Shown here: positions 15,823 through 24,497 of the stretch, piece by piece
Position numbering within the stretch: the stretch's first letter is position 1
Layout: every line of letters begins with the position of its first letter
NCBI RefSeq assembly: GCF_014651535.1
Contig: NZ_BMXB01000004.1
Location: 4,477-68,476, forward strand
DNA from: Salinimicrobium marinum
GTDB lineage: Bacteria > Bacteroidota > Bacteroidia > Flavobacteriales > Flavobacteriaceae
Reading direction: 5' to 3'
Length of the DNA: 64,000 nt
Notes under the pieces: model-generated
Seen by the model: only the letters and a program-made list of their open reading frames with translations
Database searches by the model: none
What the model was told of the DNA's origin: nothing
Position numbers and translations under genes: made by a program

Positions 15823-17808
15823 ATAAAAAATACGCTTTATTTTTTGCTTATTAGTCTCTTTTTAGCAGCCTGCTCTAAGGAGGAACCACAGGTTGTACAA
15901 TCTGAGGAAGCTAAAAAATTGGCAATACTGAAAAATGAATTTTTAGAAGGTAATTCAAATACAGATTCTGTAAAATCTTTAATAATTGATTTACCAGAAG
16001 ACTCTTTAAAAAATGCATTAGTATATGATATTTCTTATCACTTCTATAGACAAAACGATTCCTTAGCGTTTAGACATTGGAATGAAAAGACCATGAAACT
16101 TTCGAAGAAGCTATCTGATTCCCTTCGAATGGCAGAAGCTCATTGGGATCTGGCCAGCTTTTTCGTGGATTATGAAATCATTGATAGTGCCTATTTCCAT
16201 TATAATAAAGCTTCTATTTTATATTCAAAGGCAGGAGATGATTTTTATTCGGCCAGGATGCTCTTAAATCTGGCTATTCTTCAAAAGAACGTAAAAGATT
16301 ATACCGGAAGTGAAACTACCACTGCCAGGGCCATCAGGATTATTAAACCTTTACAGGAACACAGACAGCTTTATATAGGATATAATAATCTGGGGATTCT
16401 TTTTAATCAATTAGCCGAATATGATAAGGCTTTAGAGTATCATAGGAGAGCAATGGAAAGTGCTAGAGAACTGCATGACCCAGTTTTGGAAGCCAATACC
16501 CTGAACAATATAGGAGTGGTCTATGAAAATGATGGTGAATATAACAAGGCTATAGTGAATTATGAGAAGGCGCTTTTGGTGGATAGTCTCTTCCAAAAGC
16601 AGCCTAGTATTTATGCCATGTTACAAGATAATCTGGCTTACTCCCGCATGAAGGCAAATCCGAAATTAAATGTAGAATCTCAATTAATGAGATCTCTTCA
16701 TATTCGTGATAGCATTCAGCATAGTGGAGGTGTTGTCATTAATAAACTACATTTAAGCGAATATCATCTTGGCAAAGGAGACACTCTAAAAGCTGTAAAT
16801 TTTGCTTCGGAAGCTAAAAACCTGGCAGAAGAGACCATGAATTACAGAGACCTGCTGGCCTCTATGTTGCTACTTTCTAAAATAGATTTAAAAAATTCGA
16901 ATAATTACCTGAATGATTATGTTACTATTAGTGACAGCCTGCAAAGAGAGGAAAGAGCTATTAGGAATAAATTTGCCCGAATCCGGTTTGAAACAGATGA
17001 GTTCATTGCCCGTAACGAAAACCTAAGTCGGGAAATGAATTATATCTATATGGGATCAGCTGCTGTTCTGGGGGTTATACTCCTGGTTTTTGTAAATGTC
17101 TACCAGCGCAACAGAAATAAACAACTCAAGTTGGAGCAGGATCAACAGCATTCCAACGAAGAGATTTATAACCTGCTACTTGTTCAGCAGAACAAATTGG
17201 AAGAGGGACGACACCGGGAAAAAAACAGGATCTCCAAAGAATTACATGACGGGATCCTGGGAAAATTATTCGGAGTAAGATTTATGCTGGAAAGTCTGCA
17301 CGACAAGACAGACAAAGAATCTTTAGAGTCCAGGAAAAAATATATTCAGGATCTGCGCTCAATTGAGGAAGAGGTGCGGAATGTGTCTCACGATCTGCAA
17401 TCAGATTTTTTTTCTCACAAGGAAAGTTTTCTTGAGATCCTGGCAGAATATCTGGCAAATCAAGAAAAAGCAGGAAATTTTGAATTACATTTTCAAAATG
17501 ACGAATTTATAGAATGGGAGCAACTGAGTAGTAAATTAAAGATTAATCTTTTCAGAATTATTCAGGAGGCTGTAAATAATATTAGCAAATATGCCGGTGC
17601 AACAAAGGTGACCATAAGTTTTAGAGAAGTGAGAGATAACCTGGAAATGTTGATACAGGATAACGGTACCGGGTTTGATACCAGTAAAACCATGAAAGGT
17701 ATTGGTCTTAGAAATATGAAATCAAGGGTAAAAAGTATTCATGGAACCTGGAAGCTTTCCTCGGGAGATGGAGGTACAAAGATTGTAGTAAAAGTTCCGG
17801 TAAAATAA
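15823..17808 (+). CDS. TPR-sensing HisKA_3 histidine kinase (lipoprotein-type N-terminus)
   Basis: About 661 residues if read from 15823. The only standard start upstream of the lipobox is TTG at 15844, giving MLISLFLAAC with no basic residue. Reading from the ATA at 15823 gives I/M-K-N-T-L-Y-F-L-L before the same LAAC, a normal lipoprotein signal, so I prefer it. A periplasmic part of about 400 residues holds TPR repeats (for example YNNLGILFNQLAEYDKALEYHRRAM and LNNIGVVYENDGEYNKAIVNYEKAL), then a membrane helix (about 406-425) and a coiled coil. The kinase core has ISKELHDGILGKLFGVR with H475, and a HATPase with EAVNNISKYAGA and DNGTGFD. This is the NarX-like HisKA_3 class, whose partner is the LuxR-type regulator 11 bp downstream. 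The signal sensed is unknown. Confidence 0.88.
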   Translation: MKNTLYFLLISLFLAACSKEEPQVVQSEEAKKLAILKNEFLEGNSNTDSVKSLIIDLPEDSLKNALVYDISYHFYRQNDSLAFRHWNEKTMKLSKKLSDSLRMAEAHWDLASFFVDYEIIDSAYFHYNKASILYSKAGDDFYSARMLLNLAILQKNVKDYTGSETTTARAIRIIKPLQEHRQLYIGYNNLGILFNQLAEYDKALEYHRRAMESARELHDPVLEANTLNNIGVVYENDGEYNKAIVNYEKALLVDSLFQKQPSIYAMLQDNLAYSRMKANPKLNVESQLMRSLHIRDSIQHSGGVVINKLHLSEYHLGKGDTLKAVNFASEAKNLAEETMNYRDLLASMLLLSKIDLKNSNNYLNDYVTISDSLQREERAIRNKFARIRFETDEFIARNENLSREMNYIYMGSAAVLGVILLVFVNVYQRNRNKQLKLEQDQQHSNEEIYNLLLVQQNKLEEGRHREKNRISKELHDGILGKLFGVRFMLESLHDKTDKESLESRKKYIQDLRSIEEEVRNVSHDLQSDFFSHKESFLEILAEYLANQEKAGNFELHFQNDEFIEWEQLSSKLKINLFRIIQEAVNNISKYAGATKVTISFREVRDNLEMLIQDNGTGFDTSKTMKGIGLRNMKSRVKSIHGTWKLSSGDGGTKIVVKVPVK

Positions 17809-17819
17809 AAATTTAATCA

Positions 17820-18491
17820 ATGACTAAAGAACTCAGGATCCTAATGGTCGATGATCATCCTATTATCATAGAAGGTTACAAAAAAGTGCTTCTGGATAAT
17901 AGATCAGATTCCTATCGGCTTATTATAGACACCGCAAATACTTCAGATGAGGCCAATGATAAAATAGAAACTTCAATAAATGACAGTTTCTATGATGTCG
18001 TGTTTCTGGATATTGGCCTGCCCCCCTCAAAGAACAGGGAAATTTCCTCTGGAGAAGACCTGGGGAAAAAGATAAGGCAATCTTCCCCCAACACTAAATT
18101 GATCGTGCTCACGATGTTTGTTCAGAATATCCGGTTACTCTCAATCCTTAAGAGCCTTAGGCCGGAAGCCTTTATGATAAAAAGTGATGTTACTGCGACA
18201 GAATTTTTGTTTGCGTTTGATACGGTACTGGAAGGACAGACTTATAGCAGCCAGACAGTGCAGGATCTAATGAGAAAACAAATTGTCAATGATTTTTACG
18301 TAGATAAGACCGATCGTGATATACTTTACCATTTGTCCTGCGGGGTAAAAACAAAAGAATTACCAGATGTTGTTCCTGTTTCCCTGGCGGCCATTGAAAA
18401 GAGAAAGAAAATAATGAGAGAAGCTTTCGGTGTGGAAGACCTCCGGGATATTACTTTAATAAATAAGGCGCGTGAGCTCGGTTTCCTCTAG
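17820..18491 (+). CDS. LuxR/NarL-type response regulator
   Basis: 223 residues. Receiver domain: acidic pair DD at 11-12 (LMVDDHPI), phospho-acceptor D64 in VVFLDIGLPPS, conserved Thr in LIVLTMF, and Lys in AFMIKSD. The C-terminal segment (about 163-223) is a LuxR-type helix-turn-helix: DRDILYHLSCGVKTKELPDVVPVSLAAIEKRKKIMREAFGV. It follows the TPR kinase by 11 bp and is clearly its partner. Candidate DNA sites are the three CCCGTA-N7-TACGGG boxes at 14001, 14110 and 15110 (inference). Confidence 0.92.
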   Translation: MTKELRILMVDDHPIIIEGYKKVLLDNRSDSYRLIIDTANTSDEANDKIETSINDSFYDVVFLDIGLPPSKNREISSGEDLGKKIRQSSPNTKLIVLTMFVQNIRLLSILKSLRPEAFMIKSDVTATEFLFAFDTVLEGQTYSSQTVQDLMRKQIVNDFYVDKTDRDILYHLSCGVKTKELPDVVPVSLAAIEKRKKIMREAFGVEDLRDITLINKARELGFL

Positions 18492-18555
18492 TATATGTCA
18501 ATCTTCTGAAGAGGCTGATTACAAGGTAAAAGTTCTCTTTAGGATTTTTAATTTT

Positions 18556-18903
18556 CTAATTCTGAAGGAGTTTTTCGGTAATAAAATTCTTTCTTCCGAA
18601 GTAACTGCTGTGAGCAGCTCCTAAATTAAGAATGATCGTAAATAATCCCGTAAAAATATAGAGTACTTTAAATGCAGTTCCTGTAAAAAATGTGGTCAAA
18701 GCATAAGCAGATATCACCACAAGGAAAATTGTAAAATAAAAGGAAAGCCAGTTATCATTTTTAAAACCCAGTCTTTCAAAAAACCTTCCGAAGATCGAAA
18801 ACCTTTTCTCGTCGGTACCACTCAGCCTTTCCGAGGTAATGTAGCAATTCAGGAATTTTGAAGCAATAATGTCTATAGAAACTAAAGCAATTATCAGGTC
18901 CAT
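18556..18903 (-). CDS. Small polytopic membrane protein, unknown
   Basis: 115 residues with a hydrophobic N-terminus (about 2-20) and further helices near 52-75 and 79-100. The middle (SGTDEKRFSIFGRFFERLGFKNDNWLSFYF) is amphipathic. There is no known motif. It points toward the two-component pair, converging with it 65 bp from the regulator's stop. The ORF has a coherent membrane-protein composition, so I take it as a real gene of unknown role. Confidence 0.55.
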   Translation of the reverse strand: MDLIIALVSIDIIASKFLNCYITSERLSGTDEKRFSIFGRFFERLGFKNDNWLSFYFTIFLVVISAYALTTFFTGTAFKVLYIFTGLFTIILNLGAAHSSYFGRKNFITEKLLQN

Positions 18904-19005
18904 ATTTAAATTTACTTTGGGGGTGCGGGAGCAAAAATAAACAATTTATTGATATAAAAATTTAATTGTTTACTAATAATCAGTGACTTGGTAGTAAAGT
19001 TGGGA

Positions 19006-19704
19006 TTATTTCACCGGAAATTTAAAATAAGTATCTGGATAAGGTTCGTTTTCTAAAGTGTAATGCCACCATTCTGTTGCCAACGGACGAAAACCGTGTT
19101 TTTGCATGGTGTTTTTGAGTAAAGATCTGTTCCTTTCCTGTTTAGGGGTAATTCCGGGAGCACCATGATGAGAAATCTCTCCAAAAAAATCGTACGAACT
19201 TCCCATATCCAGTTCTTTTCCCGATGTAGAGTCAATAATGGTTAGATCTACCGTGCTGCCACGGGTATGTCCAGATCTGCTCGCGATATAATCCAGTTTA
19301 AATAAATCCTTTTTATCGACCTCGGGATAAAATTCCGGTTTCATCTGGGTAGCAGCTGTATCCTTTGCCCATGCTATAAAATGATTTACAGCCTGCTGAG
19401 GCCGGTAAGCATCAAAAACTTTTAACTGGTATCCCTGATTTTTTAATTCCTGTTGTACTTTTCTTAAAGCATCTGCAGCTTCTGAAGTTAGCAGCGCCAC
19501 AGGATTTTTGTATCCTTCAATAGGTTCTCCTATAAAGTTATGGTCTCCTGCATACCGAATATCATAAGCAACTTCAGGTATCACTTTATGTACGTAAACA
19601 AATCCTTTGGGGGGATAAGTTTCCCGGTCATTTTGGCCGAAAAAAAGTACAGGGAGCAAAAATGTTATTCCGAATATAATTCTATGGAGTTTGTTCATGT
19701 TCAT
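19006..19704 (-). CDS. D-alanyl-D-alanine dipeptidase (VanX/DdpX family, M15D)
   Basis: 232 residues with a signal peptide (about 1-24, ending near FFGQ), so it is exported. Zinc and catalytic motifs are complete: SRSGHTRGSTVDLTI (H146 and D153) and EWWHY (E211 as the base, H214 as the third ligand). DAYRPQQAV gives the conserved Arg. Family members cleave D-Ala-D-Ala. In non-resistant bacteria they recycle or scavenge the dipeptide from cell-wall turnover; no van cluster is present here, so resistance is unlikely. The gene stands alone. Confidence 0.9.
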   Translation of the reverse strand: MNMNKLHRIIFGITFLLPVLFFGQNDRETYPPKGFVYVHKVIPEVAYDIRYAGDHNFIGEPIEGYKNPVALLTSEAADALRKVQQELKNQGYQLKVFDAYRPQQAVNHFIAWAKDTAATQMKPEFYPEVDKKDLFKLDYIASRSGHTRGSTVDLTIIDSTSGKELDMGSSYDFFGEISHHGAPGITPKQERNRSLLKNTMQKHGFRPLATEWWHYTLENEPYPDTYFKFPVK

Positions 19705-19829
19705 AATAAAAGATGATTTTCAGAAGCTTTCAAGATAGTAATTTTGGTGATAATCCACACACCTGAAGAAAATTCCAAAACCAGCCAAACAAAGCTTCCG
19801 GAGAAGAAAAGGGTTCCCTTTTAGTTTGT

Positions 19830-19837
19830 TATTTTTG
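19830..19837 (+). promoter_or_regulatory. -7 promoter element that decides the hemolysin III start
   Basis: TATTTTTG matches TAnnTTTG exactly. It ends 1 bp before an ATG at 19839, so transcription should begin inside or after that ATG. This favours the in-frame ATG at 19872 as the true start. A -33 element is not obvious. Confidence 0.5.
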
Positions 19838-19871
19838 CATGAACTATTCTTTTATTTCCAGGGCTTACACC

Positions 19872-20516
19872 ATGAGCAAAGATCAAAAAACATATCCGCC
19901 TTTTGAGGAAAAATTAAATGTTATTTCTCACGCATTTGGATTGGGACTCAGTATTCTTGGACTCGTCCTCCTGGTTTGGCGTGCAAGTAAACTTGGAGAA
20001 ACGGTTCACCTGGTAAGTTTCAGCATTTTTGGTGCCAGCATGATCCTATTATATGCGGCTTCCACCTTTTATCACAACGCAAAAAAGCCGGGATGGAGGT
20101 ACAAGCTGAACATTCTTGACCATGCTTCTATTTACATTCTCATCGCCGGCACTTACACTCCTTTCTCGCTGGTAACGTTGCAGGGCACTACGGGGTGGAT
20201 CATTTTTGGAACAATATGGGGAATGGCCTTGGCAGGTGCGATCTTAAAATTGTTCTTTATAGGAAAATACAGAACACTTTCTACCATTATGTATGTGGTT
20301 ATGGGGTGGATCATTGTATTCGCTGTAAAACCTCTGGTGGATAATTTATCGGTTGAAGGGTTGCTGTGGCTGGCGGCGGGAGGGATCGCCTACACCATTG
20401 GTGCCTTATTTTTCAGCATGGACAGGATTAAATTCAATCATGCCATTTTTCACGTTTTTGTACTGCTGGGAACTTTCTGCCACTTTATTTCCATTTACCT
20501 CTATGTTTTAACATAA
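19872..20516 (+). CDS. Hemolysin III / TrhA family membrane protein (PAQR-like)
   Basis: 214 residues from the ATG at 19872; an in-frame ATG at 19839 would add 11 residues but lies too close to the -7 element. Seven membrane helices are expected. The family signatures are EEKLNVISHAFGLG (His in helix 1), SAS/T-F-Y-H as AASTFYHNAKKPGWRYKLNILDHASIYILIAGTYTPF, and the C-terminal HAIFHVFVLLGTFCHF; the His, Ser and Asp residues are those that bind zinc in PAQR proteins. Relatives influence membrane lipid energetics and are not known here to be haemolytic. It is divergent from the dipeptidase gene. Confidence 0.9.
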   Translation: MSKDQKTYPPFEEKLNVISHAFGLGLSILGLVLLVWRASKLGETVHLVSFSIFGASMILLYAASTFYHNAKKPGWRYKLNILDHASIYILIAGTYTPFSLVTLQGTTGWIIFGTIWGMALAGAILKLFFIGKYRTLSTIMYVVMGWIIVFAVKPLVDNLSVEGLLWLAAGGIAYTIGALFFSMDRIKFNHAIFHVFVLLGTFCHFISIYLYVLT

Positions 20517-20556
20517 TCAGCTGAATCTTATAAAAGAGACTGCTTTTCTGAAGAGG

Positions 20557-22068
20557 CTAGATATGGATCACTCTGCTTTTTGAATGCTGAATGGCATCTT
20601 CAAGAATTAATACCGCGGTTTGAACCATATTTCTCAACTCATAAAATTCCGTTGTACCCGTATTAAACGGAGTATCTTCCCGAAGTATCTCCAGAAGCAT
20701 TAAAAGTTGTTGTAGAGCCCCTTCTTTTTCATCTTTTCCGGAGGAATAGAGAAGATCATAAGTCATAAGTTCATTGAGACGAATCTTTAAACTGCTAATG
20801 ATCGTAGGATCGGCTTCTGGTCCTGTATGTTTTTCTGAAAGGTTTGCATTAGTTTCCGGGGCTTTGATCAAATCTATTTCCTGAAGGACCACTTTTGCAG
20901 CCTGGTGAGAGAAAACCAGTGCTTCCAAAAGAGAATTGGAAGCAAGACGGTTGGCTCCGTGAAGACCGGTGTGCGCACATTCTCCCGATGCGTAAAGATT
21001 CTTTACAGAAGTCCGGGCGAATACATCCACAGCAATTCCGCCGCATTGGTAATGTGCTGCAGGTACAATGGGGATGAGGTCTATCCGGATATCGATACCG
21101 ATGGACAGGCAGTATGAAACGATGGTAGGAAAATGTTCTTGAAAATCTGCATAATCCAGATGCCTGCAATCCAGAAAAGCCGACTTCTCTCCTGAAATTT
21201 TTAATTCTTTTACGATGGCTTCAGAAACAATATCCCGTGTGGCCAATTCGCCCCGATGATCGTGCTGGAGCAAGAAGCGATTGCCCTTATGGTTCACCAC
21301 GTACGCCCCAAAGCCGCGCACAGCTTCAGAAATGAGAAATAAAGGATGTTTATCCTTTTCGTAAAGTGCAGTGGGATGGAACTGGATATAGCTCATGTCC
21401 CTGATGCTGGCTCCTGCACGATACGCCATGGCCAATCCATCGGCCGTTGCTACAGCGGGATTGGTGGTGTTTTCAAAGATCATTCCGCTGCCACCAGATG
21501 CGAGAAAAGTGATTTTTGAGAAAATATTTTTGTACTGGTTGTCTTCCTTGTCCAACACAGTTACTCCTGTACATAAAGAGCGGCCCACAAGCAAGTCTGT
21601 CACAAAATAATTATCTATAAATTGGATGCTTTCCAAAGATTTTGCTTTAAGACGCAGCTTAGTGTAAATTTCCCGGCCGGTAAGATCCCGGTGATGAATA
21701 ATTCTTTTCTGGGAATGGCCGCCTTCCAGACCCAATTCCAGGTCTCCATAACGGTCTTCATCAAATTTCGCACCCCATTCAATAAGTTCCAGCAATCTTT
21801 CGGGCGCCTGGGATACTACCATTTCCACGATGTTTCGCTCGTTTAGACCTTTTCCCGCCCTAATGGTATCTTCTGTATGCTGTTCAAAACTGTCACTAAT
21901 CTGGTCCAGAACCACAGCCATTCCACCTTGAGCATGTGCTGTATTACATACATCTTTGCTGTTTTTGGTAAGCACAATAATATCAAGATCGGGTCTTTTT
22001 TCGGCTGTTTTTATTGCGAAGCTCAACCCTGCAATTCCCGAACCTATTACCAGCACATCTGTTTTCAT
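20557..22068 (-). CDS. nadB: L-aspartate oxidase
   Basis: 503 residues. FAD-binding N-terminus VLVIGSGIAGLSFAIK, then NTAHAQGGMAVV, HHRDLTGREI, IQFHPTAL and GVDGANRLASNSLLEALV-like GLHGANRLASNSLLEAL, all characteristic of NadB. It oxidises L-aspartate to iminoaspartate, the first step of de novo NAD synthesis, passing the unstable product to quinolinate synthase. The gene follows nadA with a 4-bp gap, a two-gene nadA-nadB operon on the minus strand. The segment that reads RGEGA in E. coli NadB reads RGFGA here; I believe this is usual in Bacteroidota, but it is from memory. Confidence 0.95.
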   Translation of the reverse strand: MKTDVLVIGSGIAGLSFAIKTAEKRPDLDIIVLTKNSKDVCNTAHAQGGMAVVLDQISDSFEQHTEDTIRAGKGLNERNIVEMVVSQAPERLLELIEWGAKFDEDRYGDLELGLEGGHSQKRIIHHRDLTGREIYTKLRLKAKSLESIQFIDNYFVTDLLVGRSLCTGVTVLDKEDNQYKNIFSKITFLASGGSGMIFENTTNPAVATADGLAMAYRAGASIRDMSYIQFHPTALYEKDKHPLFLISEAVRGFGAYVVNHKGNRFLLQHDHRGELATRDIVSEAIVKELKISGEKSAFLDCRHLDYADFQEHFPTIVSYCLSIGIDIRIDLIPIVPAAHYQCGGIAVDVFARTSVKNLYASGECAHTGLHGANRLASNSLLEALVFSHQAAKVVLQEIDLIKAPETNANLSEKHTGPEADPTIISSLKIRLNELMTYDLLYSSGKDEKEGALQQLLMLLEILREDTPFNTGTTEFYELRNMVQTAVLILEDAIQHSKSRVIHI

Positions 22069-22072
22069 CTTT

Positions 22073-23017
22073 TTATATTTCCAGCATACGTTGAATGGGG
22101 AGGTGCGCTTTTTTCATGAGACTCTCCTCCAGCAGGATCTCCGGTGTTTCTTTTTCAAGACAGTTGTATAATTTTTGAAGCGTATTCATTTTCATAAAAG
22201 CACATTCACTGCAGGCACAGGTATTATCTTCTTTGGCAGGAGCAGGAATAAGGGTTTTATGGGGTACATCCTTCTGCATCTGGTGCAGGATCCCTGCCTC
22301 TGTAGCCACGATGAAGGTGTCGTGATCGCTGTTTTTTACAAAATTCAACATTCCCGAAGTGGAACCTATATAATTTGCTGTTTTCAGAATATGATCTTCA
22401 GATTCGGGATGGGCAATGATCATTGCCGAGGGATGTTCTTTGTAAAGTTCAAGAAGCTTGTCCAGTGAAAAAGCTTCATGTACAATGCAGGCGCCGTCCC
22501 AAAGCAACATGTTTCTTCCGGTTTTTTCGATAAGGTACCTGCCAAGGTTTTTATCGGGCGCAAAAATTATTTCTTTCTCCTCCGGAATCGAATTTATTAT
22601 CTTTTCAGCATTAGATGAGGTGCACACCAGGTCACTCATGGCCTTAATCTCTGCCGAACAATTAATATAGGTTACCACCACATGATCGGGGTATTCACTT
22701 TTTATATTCTGAAAAGCATCGGGAGGGCAACTCTCGGCGAGGGAGCAGCCGGCATTAAGATCGGGCAATAATACTTTTTTTGAAGGATTTAGGATCTTTG
22801 CTGTTTCGGCCATAAAATGTACGCCTGCAAAAACGATGATATCTGCAGAAGTTTGCGCTGCTTTTTTCGCCAGTTCCAGACTATCTCCTATAAAATCGGC
22901 CACTTCCTGAATGTCAGGTTCCTGGTAATAGTGTGCCAGGATCACCGCGTTTTTCTCCTCTTTTAATGCTTTTAGCCGTTGCTGTAGACTTTTATTATCT
23001 GTTGTAATTGTATTCAT
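22073..23017 (-). CDS. nadA: Quinolinate synthase
   Basis: 314 residues, typical of NadA. Motifs: [24 protein letters not shown] near the N-terminus, [13 protein letters not shown] with a cluster Cys, [11 protein letters not shown] with another region near the cluster, and the C-terminal [14 protein letters not shown] with cysteines for the [4Fe-4S] cluster. It condenses iminoaspartate with dihydroxyacetone phosphate to quinolinate. It is the upstream gene of the pair with nadB. Loss of the cluster to oxidants makes the enzyme oxygen sensitive, but nothing in the sequence shows specific regulation. Confidence 0.95.
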   Translation of the reverse strand: MNTITTDNKSLQQRLKALKEEKNAVILAHYYQEPDIQEVADFIGDSLELAKKAAQTSADIIVFAGVHFMAETAKILNPSKKVLLPDLNAGCSLAESCPPDAFQNIKSEYPDHVVVTYINCSAEIKAMSDLVCTSSNAEKIINSIPEEKEIIFAPDKNLGRYLIEKTGRNMLLWDGACIVHEAFSLDKLLELYKEHPSAMIIAHPESEDHILKTANYIGSTSGMLNFVKNSDHDTFIVATEAGILHQMQKDVPHKTLIPAPAKEDNTCACSECAFMKMNTLQKLYNCLEKETPEILLEESLMKKAHLPIQRMLEI

Positions 23018-23182
23018 TTACAATAGTTATAATAGATCGTAAAAATTTCTTACTGAAAATTTCAGGTAGAAAATCCGATTTTGCTTTTATCTAAAACAAA
23101 AATAAGGGCAACTGAGCCCTTATTTTATGACCGAAGTCAGGAAATGGGGGAGAATCCTGACCTACGGTTCATTTTTTTGCTT

Positions 23183-23653
23183 TTATATAAAGTATATTCT
23201 ATAAGCCTGCAGGTGTGCTTCAATTTCTGAAGAAATCTTTTCTCCTTCTGTTTGTGAATTAACTTCTTTTAACTGAGCAATATGTACGATTAAAGGTTTG
23301 AGATAAATATGAAGATTGTCGTGGGATGGGCCTTTCATGTTACATTCAGAAATCAGGGTATTAAGTTCTTCGGCAAGATCATCCCCAAGCTTTTGGTAAT
23401 TTTCCAAAGATGCTGTTGAAGTTTCCTTTAACAGTAACAACATATTTTGCACCCCTTCGGTAGTTGCTTTGTTAGCTTTCCATTGCTGTCCTTTATCAAG
23501 TTGTATTTTTGATTCCCAGGCCATGGGATCGGGACGCTCTGAATTATGTTGCTGATGGACTTCTTCCAATGCAGGTTGTTCTGCATTTTTCTGATCCTCA
23601 CAACCTATTAACGCAGTGAAAAGAATACAAAGTAAAGCAACTGACTTTTTCAT
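23183..23653 (-). CDS. Lipoprotein, paralogue A of a tandem pair
   Basis: I start it at the internal ATG (23653, MKKSVALL), which gives a clean lipoprotein signal ending at LIGC; an upstream in-frame ATG at 23671 would add six residues. The mature protein (about 140 residues) is soluble, helical and His/Glu-rich after the Cys. It shares with the next gene the pattern W-E-x3-I-x-L-D-x-G-x-Q-W, TTEGVQ, NLxIY and a C-terminal YF followed by a hydrophobic residue. The family is unknown to me. The two genes lie in the same direction 92 bp apart and evidently arose by duplication. Confidence 0.65.
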   Translation of the reverse strand: MKKSVALLCILFTALIGCEDQKNAEQPALEEVHQQHNSERPDPMAWESKIQLDKGQQWKANKATTEGVQNMLLLLKETSTASLENYQKLGDDLAEELNTLISECNMKGPSHDNLHIYLKPLIVHIAQLKEVNSQTEGEKISSEIEAHLQAYRIYFI

Positions 23654-23745
23654 GGTTTGGATTTTCACCAAAAGTAGCTGCTTTGCGCCTGCCGGAATAT
23701 GATTTGAGTCAGGTTCGGGAAATATAAAGAGTGAGAATTTTCAGA

Positions 23746-24213
23746 TTATACGAAATAATTTGACCAGGCGTAGAAATGTTGCTCCAGTTCAGATTTGATT
23801 CGGCTGCCTTCTTCTACAGATTCTACTTCCTGAAGCTCCCGAATTTTTTCGTTAAGTGCATCCATATAAATATTCAGATTGTCGTTAGACGGACTTTCTT
23901 CCCGGGTGCGGTTATTTTCGAGGGCGTTTCTTTCTTCTTCCATACGCTTTCCCAATTCCCTGTATTCCTCCACGGTGCCAGGATCACTGTCTTTTAGAAT
24001 CCCCGACATCCCCTGAACTCCTTCTGTGGTTCCTCTGTCTACCTGCCATTGTTTTCCATTGTCCAGTTCTATATCATCTTCCCAGCCAACTTGTTCAGGA
24101 TGAACGGCTTCTTCATGATCTATGGTTGGATTTACTTTTTCCGTTTGACGGTTGTCTTTACAACCGGTAGAAAATATACTGAAAAGCAGAGCTAAAATTA
24201 CCGTAGTTTTCAT
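23746..24213 (-). CDS. Lipoprotein, paralogue B of a tandem pair
   Basis: 155 residues. The signal ends at FSTGC (Cys18). The mature part carries GWEDDIELDNGKQW, RGTTEGVQGM, DNLNIYMDALNEKIREL and ends SNYFV, each matching a block in the downstream paralogue. It appears to be a four-helix-like acidic protein; several conserved positions (Trp, Gly, Gln-Trp, Asn-Leu-x-Ile-Tyr) suggest a ligand-binding bundle, but I cannot name one. It probably shares a transcript with paralogue A. Confidence 0.65.
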   Translation of the reverse strand: MKTTVILALLFSIFSTGCKDNRQTEKVNPTIDHEEAVHPEQVGWEDDIELDNGKQWQVDRGTTEGVQGMSGILKDSDPGTVEEYRELGKRMEEERNALENNRTREESPSNDNLNIYMDALNEKIRELQEVESVEEGSRIKSELEQHFYAWSNYFV

Positions 24214-24335
24214 AATGTAATACTTTGATATTCAATATAATGATTTGTGAGGCAATTTCAAAAGGATGTAAGAAAGCCTCGCCGGGAAACTGCAGAAATA
24301 ACCTGATTCTTGACTATAATGTTAGAGAAGCAAAT

Positions 24336-24474
24336 AGGCTGTCTAAAAAAATCTTCAAACGTTATTCTGAGTTTATTTCAGAATTTTAATATTATGATTT
24401 CAGAATTCATTAGACCCTGATACTCCCGAAGCACCGGGACAGGTTCACGTACAAAGTAATTTTAGACAATCTCT
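24336..24474. repeat. Palindromic intergenic repeat, copy A
   Basis: It begins AGGCTGTCTAAA and ends TTTTAGACAAT, an imperfect terminal inverted repeat, and encloses a TTCTGAG-TTTATTTCAGAA hairpin. It is the reverse-oriented, most diverged member of a family with copies at 53621-53745 and 60275-60393. It lies 24 bp past the stop of the triple-rhodanese gene (24498, minus strand), so it is in that gene's 3' untranslated region. The rest of the 24214-24497 gap shows nothing. Confidence 0.7.
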
Positions 24475-24497
24475 TAGCTGATATAGAAAGGCTCCTA

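Noticed and set aside
19006-19704. VanX-like enzyme as part of a glycopeptide resistance cluster
   Set aside because: No VanA/VanH-like ligase or dehydrogenase and no VanRS pair next to it; a recycling role is more likely.
21877-22171. Plus-strand ORFs antisense to nadB and nadA
   Set aside because: They lie wholly opposite strongly conserved genes and show no coding features of their own.
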